Notes under the pieces: model-generated | The model's input: the letters and a program-made list of their open reading frames with translations, nothing else | Databases searched by the model: none | What the model was told of the DNA's origin: nothing | Source of the DNA: Neodiprion pinetum | Taxonomy: Eukaryota > Arthropoda > Insecta > Hymenoptera > Diprionidae | Direction: 5' to 3' | Assembly (NCBI RefSeq): GCF_021155775.2 | Contig: NC_060234.1 | Location: 20,174,526-20,238,525 of the forward strand | Length of the DNA: 64,000 bases | Shown here: piece after piece, positions 60,001 to 64,000 of the stretch | Numbering within the stretch: the stretch's first letter is position 1 | How the letters are laid out: each line of letters starts with the position of its first letter | Position numbers and translations under genes: made by a program

Positions 60001-62759
60001 AAGCGAACGTGCCTGCTGACAACAGCTCTTATGTTTTCCTTACATCCTTGAGTATCGCAGTTCAAGTTTTTCACCCGATTGGCAAGAACGGATAGTTCGC
60101 CACAAACATGAAGCGTCAGCGTCACCATAAGGCAATCGGAGCCCGTGTAGCCAAAGGTGGCAATCAAGACTAATGGAGCTTGAAGAGTGTAGATCAGTGA
60201 GTAGACGGCTACGTTCGAGATGTTGTGAAACAAGTGAATTCGGTAGGGCAGGTTGAAAATAATCGTGTCATTTTCTTGAACTTGAAAAGCAGATGTCAGA
60301 ATTTTATGTACATCTTTGGGATTCGTGGGAATCGAACTTGTGTGATTTACTCGGGTACACTTGGAGAAGAAATTTGTTGCAGCATAATATTTTTTCAAAT
60401 TCCTCCCTCTAATCTGAAGTTAAATTGTGTTCAAAGCAATCGATATCTAGTTTGATTTTAGGAAATTAAATAAGAATCTGTTCAATTGTATAGTAACACA
60501 GAAAATTTGTTGAATTTTACGAAATTTTATTGAACTCAAGTAAGCTTTGCTCTGAGTGTGGTTTCAAATCTTACAAAGGTTTTTACGAAGTCTTCAGAAC
60601 TGAGTTACAGACGACATCACTACTTATTAATTGTTAGCAAGAGGCTGTCAATTTGACACGCACATATTTTGTCTAAACTCTGTTAAGGAAATTATTCAAA
60701 TTATCCGCATCACACTTACTCCCAAATGAATAAGAAGAACCGATTTTGAAGAATTCAAAAGTAACAGAAAAGTTTCCTCAATACCCAGTGAACACAATTA
60801 TGTCAAACTGATGTCAGAATGACGTCATGTCACGTCATGATTTACGTAAGATGTGAGTCATATATGAGTCACATATGACTCATAATTTCCCACTTCCTGA
60901 CGTAAGAATCTTACGTAAGATAAATGACGTAAATATGACCTCCAATTTACATCATTGACTGGCGTCAAAATGACATAACTCTGATGTCATAGAGAAGTAA
61001 AGTCGGTACCGGAAGCTTACAAAAATATGACGTCCAGCTGACGTACTTGTTATTTAGCTGACGTCAAGATGACTTAAATTTGAGATAAAATAGTGATATA
61101 AAGTTGCGTCCAATGCTTACAAAATTGTAACGTCTGGCTGACATGATTATAACTTACCTGACGTCTCGATGACATAACTCTGATGTCATAGTGATAAAAA
61201 GTATTTAAGAATGCTTATAATAATATAACTGTTACAACAGAACTTGTAAAGTCAAAATGTTTATATTTTTCATTTATAAATAGTGATTATTTTGTTACTG
61301 TACCTCTATTACAATATAATAATTGATTTTGAAATTAGTTTATATATTTTATTTATGACAATATCCTAATATTTTCAATGTTAACAATATATTTAATGTT
61401 TGCATTTAAAGAGAATTTGCGGTAAGTTAAATTTGGACACTAAATATAAAAGTAAAAATTAAGAAATGTCATATGAAATTCCACTTACGAATTATTAAAT
61501 CAATACATGATACAACATAGAACATAAATAGAAAAGTATCGTTGATCGTTTTTTTTATACCGTCGTGACATTAGTATCATGTCACTCGTATGTAAAAGAA
61601 AGACCGGAAGCTGATCAATTTTACGTAAAAATATGAGTTGTTTCTTACGTAAGCGTATGACGGTATTATGAAATTCTTTTGACGTCAGAATATGACTTGT
61701 AATTTATATAAATGTATGATTTATTTCTTACGTAAATAATATATAAATTTATGACTTTGATGTGACGTCACACGTATGACAGGGATAAGACATAATATTT
61801 ACCTAATATTTAAGTCACAATCATGACGTCATATAAAAGTCAAATGTTAGGTCAGTACTATGTCATAATGATGTCATACTACATGACATCATATCAGAGT
61901 CATCAATAAAGTCATTTTTATGTCATATCTATGTAAAAATTCGATGATCTCTATGTGACCTATCTATGATGTCATATGGAGGTAATGTGTTCACTGGGTA
62001 TTCATCATTACATTCTATATAACAGTTTAAATTTATTTGTGCAATATCTCTTTTTCGTGCAATTTCACAAGGAGTTGTGAAGTTGAAATATTTCCTTCTC
62101 ACTTTACTCGTACAATTGATTCTACACGTAACTCGTAATAATTCTTTTTTCTATATTTCTATAACGCGTATGTTTATCACTAATTTCTATTTCTTTCTTC
62201 AATTCTTTTTTCATCAGTTGGGGTTATTCGTGAGTATATAATACGATGACATCTAAGTTATCGTGTCATTCGAGTTTCGCGGAAAAATTTTTCTGATTTT
62301 CTTACTTGATGTCAAGTGGACGCACAGAGGCTTAGCGAAGTACACGAGTGATGAGGAAAAGACAAGAGGTACAGCAACGCGAATGAAGTTCTTTGCCATT
62401 GCGTTGTACCTGAGAAAAATCTCGATCTCTTCCTGATTTCCGTAATCTTGGAGAGAGAAATTTTCTTTTACATTGTTGACGATGTTACACAGAATTTTGT
62501 TATTCTTACGCATCATGATTGCCTTAAGCATTACCACCGTGAAGGGGATAATTTCTGTCATACTAACTACCACGGTTTCCAACTTGCGAATGTTATAAAA
62601 AAGGTACGTGTACTCGAGAGTAATGTGGATCAGGAGATAGCTTATGAAAAGCGAGAAGCGAAGGCTTTTTGAATTCTCATCCGGCCAAGTACCCAGAATA
62701 CCAAGTACTCGCCGATTCCAGCTGATCAAGTCCACTGCTGAGGCGAGATTCAACTGCAA
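56892..62759 (-). CDS. Odorant receptor (7tm_6 family), incomplete, possibly a pseudogene
   Basis: Exons 62306-62759, 59995-60280 and 59778-59877 join in frame for 280 codons. The product starts MQLNLASAVDLISWNRRVLG, with the NR..LG.LG.WP motif of hymenopteran odorant receptors. It continues through NLPYRIHLFHN, LIYTLQAPL and RHVRLIR to SLEDAFNTVLLGQLFGG and LICFLGY. A C-terminal exon at 56892-57047 reads CRWYNLPTKES and LTAGKFYVFSLSRF, the typical end region. The exon between them, normally ending YC..GE.L, is not intact; a weak trace at 57225-57293 has a premature stop. The last short exon (a KTS.SYF-like end) was not found. Such receptors pair with Orco in antennal neuron membranes. If the middle exon is truly lost, the gene is dead. 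Confidence 0.7.
57225..57293 (-). pseudogene. Possible decayed receptor middle exon
   Basis: After an acceptor-like TTATTTTATAG, phase 0 reads IRTQYLPKLLLSFVGENHRR, then PA and a TAA. LLLSFVGEN loosely resembles the (L/Y)CxxGE(N/x)L motif expected between exon 3 and the WYNL exon, and the phase is right. The premature stop and missing hydrophobic helix argue for decay or coincidence. Confidence 0.2.
58902..59065. mobile_element. Pogo-like inverted-repeat element inside the receptor locus
   Basis: Left end TACAGTACAATCTCGTTACA, then AGAGAAT; the right end reads ATTCTCTTATAACGA and stops short of a complete terminus. The body GCTCCGGCAACGAATTTTTT to CCTAACCGCCCTGACA matches 8885-8940 almost base for base. 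Confidence 0.55.
59778..59877 (-). CDS. Odorant receptor exon 3
   Basis: After the 117-bp intron (59878-59994; acceptor TTTAACAG), one base completes R, then MARSLEDAFNTVLLGQLFGG and TFLICFLGYSVLA. This is the E.AFN..LLGQLL....L.C..GY block of TM5. The donor GCG|GTAACA is the best available; reading on gives a non-family tail to a stop at 59697. Confidence 0.78.
59995..60280 (-). CDS. Odorant receptor exon 2
   Basis: Begins with two bases completing an isoleucine, then QENDTIIFNLPYRIHLFHN. It covers TM4 (VAVYSLIYTLQAPLVLIATF) and the intracellular helix region (CGELSVLANRVKNL), ending RHVRLIR at the donor AG|GTATGT. Conserved OR spacing supports the call. Confidence 0.85.
60281..62305 (-). 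other. Receptor intron 1 with a large inserted element
   Basis: 2-kb intron, of which 60781-62001 is a terminal-inverted-repeat element. The acceptor is TTTTCAAG at 60281. Confidence 0.7.
60781..62001. mobile_element. 1.2-kb terminal-inverted-repeat element rich in TGACGTCA
   Basis: Termini ATACCCAGTGAACACA are identical in inverse orientation at both ends and may be flanked by TCA (60778-60780 and 62002-62004). The interior is a mosaic of short diverged repeats built from TGACGTCA, ATGACATAACTCTGATGTCA, TTACGTAAG and TGTCATA. Five exact TGACGTCA octamers occur (60820, 61059, 61680, 61763 and 61824). No protein-coding frame. Transposon class uncertain. Confidence 0.7.
62306..62759 (-). CDS. 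Odorant receptor exon 1
   Basis: 151 codons plus one base. The start ATG at 62759 sits nine residues before the conserved D-L-I-S-W-N-R segment, a normal N-terminus for the family. TM1-TM2 hydrophobic stretches (FSLFISYLLIHITLEYTYLF, IIPFTVVMLKA) and TM3 (VAVPLVFSSSLVYFA) are visible. Donor A|GTAAGA at 62305. Confidence 0.85.
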
Positions 62760-63795
62760 TTGACAGAAGATTCTACTGTCGGAAAACTCTGGACAGCTTG
62801 TACGTTAGACTGTTTATAATTACAGGATTATATACGTGGCATTCCACGTCAATTCGACCACGGTCTGGCCTTCGTCTTCTTGGATTTGATCTACGATTTA
62901 TTATACTATTGTTCCAACTCTGAAAATCATTTCCATTTTTTTCAGATTTTTCTTACCCCGTCATACCTCCGCTGGTGTCCACATAGCTTGGATGATAATA
63001 TTTTGACAATGATTACAAAATTCTTGAAATATATGAAAGAACTTATATTAATTTTGGGACCAAAACCACAAATATTCCAACCAAAATTGAAATGGGCAAC
63101 GATAATTTTTTATTAATATTTTATTGAACGTATCTTTGCTAATACAACAATTTGGAAGTTGTTACATAAATCGAAATTGAAAAATCGAAATAACTACAAA
63201 AAATACGTACAAATTTGAATTTTTAAAAATTTAATTGAAATCATTACAGATTTTTGTTGAACCCTTAATCTGCAGAAAAGAAATCGAAATGATTGAAAAA
63301 AAATTTTAATTAGTCAAGTAATTAATTTAAATTTACCATTTTGGCAATCCATTCTAATTTCAGTTGAAATGTTTTGAATTTTGGTCACAGAATTTATGTA
63401 ATTTTTGTCATCATTTTTTAAAATGTCGCAGTCATTGTCTAAACATCATCATTCAAGGAGTTGGGCGCGCCGGGGAGGGTAGGAAAATTGTGAAAACAAA
63501 TTTAGAACACTATACAGAGTCGGAACAACAATTTAAAAACTCGCGAACCAAATCCAAGCGGGTCAAACCCTAGTCGAATTGATATGGAATGCTCCATATC
63601 TATTTCTATACAGATTTTTCAATGTCTTTGACAACCGCATAATTCCCCACTGGGATGGAATGCTATTTTGTTCCCAAATTCTTCTACCATTTTTCCAATT
63701 TTCGTGTGCATCGCATTTTGTTAAATCTAAAATGTTTCTCTATGCTAAAATCTTCCACGAACGGTGAGGATTTTTCGATTTCGGCACAATAATGA
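62760..63795. other. Intergenic stretch left of the window edge
   Basis: Contains a GGCATTCCACGTCAATTCGA word at about 62838 related to 48289, and otherwise AT-rich sequence. No TATA-like promoter for the receptor could be singled out. Confidence 0.4.
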
Positions 63796-64000
63796 CTAGA
63801 CTAGACAGTTACTGTGAAATAGGCATAAAAAATTCTTACGTGCATTGTAGAAGGAAGCGCAAGTCTTCCCGTCGAAAGACTGACGCGAACTGCAAAAATT
63901 CGCGCCTCCTGAGAGAAGAACTGGTATCTTTTGCTCTATCAATAATTGCATCGATTTTATTTCCAAATTGATAAACGTATTGGACATGCGCGTAAGATTT
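63796..64000 (-). pseudogene. Possible second odorant-receptor C-terminal fragment at the edge
   Basis: The minus-strand frame is open from the window end to a stop at 63796. It contains KSMQLLIEQKIPVLLSGGAN, then RQSFDGKTCASFYNARKNFL. The pattern K.(M/L)..LI...(K)PV.LS.G..F..S...F...KT..S(Y/F)...R resembles the OR C-terminus, and orientation and position fit a tandem neighbour. Several conserved positions are absent, so it could be decayed or unrelated. Confidence 0.25.

Noticed and set aside
1..64000. tRNA, rRNA and CRISPR arrays
   Set aside because: No cloverleaf with both arms, no rRNA-like conserved blocks and no regularly spaced repeat-spacer array were seen; the sequence is eukaryotic.

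Overview
The window looks like a piece of an AT-rich insect nuclear genome. Genes are split by GT-AG introns, the non-coding space is full of small inverted-repeat transposons, and two gene families point to insects: an Expanded-type FERM protein of the Hippo pathway, and a seven-transmembrane odorant receptor of the 7tm_6 family. Receptor style and exon layout fit Hymenoptera, perhaps a sawfly or other early branch, but the species cannot be fixed from the sequence.

Layout. Bases 1-32762 hold no coding exon I can support. They contain CpG-rich patches (about 2.3-2.7, 7.3-8.2, 10.6-10.85 and 14.1-14.5 kb), microsatellites, a cluster of three inverted-repeat elements lying end to end at 17754-18585, a three-copy tandem repeat near 24.7 kb, a near-perfect 704-bp hAT-like palindrome with an 8-bp target duplication at 27463-28166, and a probable tRNA-derived SINE near 29.7 kb. 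Bases 32763-45490 (+) carry eight exons of the Hippo-pathway gene expanded. They join in one open frame of 1215 codons plus stop, followed by a 3' UTR with AATAAA signals near 46.75 kb. The exon or exons for the start of the FERM F1 lobe are missing and must lie upstream, beyond a very long intron or outside the window. Bases 46.8-56.8 kb are gene-poor, with a TTAA-flanked element at 47.2-47.5 kb and a solo LTR with a 5-bp target duplication at 51274-51841. Bases 56.9-62.8 kb (-) carry an odorant receptor whose exons 1-3 join in frame. Its middle membrane exon seems decayed or missing, so it may be a pseudogene. A 1.2-kb element rich in CREB/ATF-type palindromes fills its first intron. A weak second receptor-like C-terminal fragment touches the right edge, as expected for a tandem receptor array.

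The two genes are unrelated in function. Expanded is a membrane-cortex scaffold that restrains Yorkie; the receptor belongs to antennal chemosensing. What links the window together is its mobile-element content. Several element families carry the same GCGCATGCGC-type palindrome (an NRF1/Ewg-like site), and another carries TGACGTCA, so transposons may have seeded transcription-factor sites around both genes.
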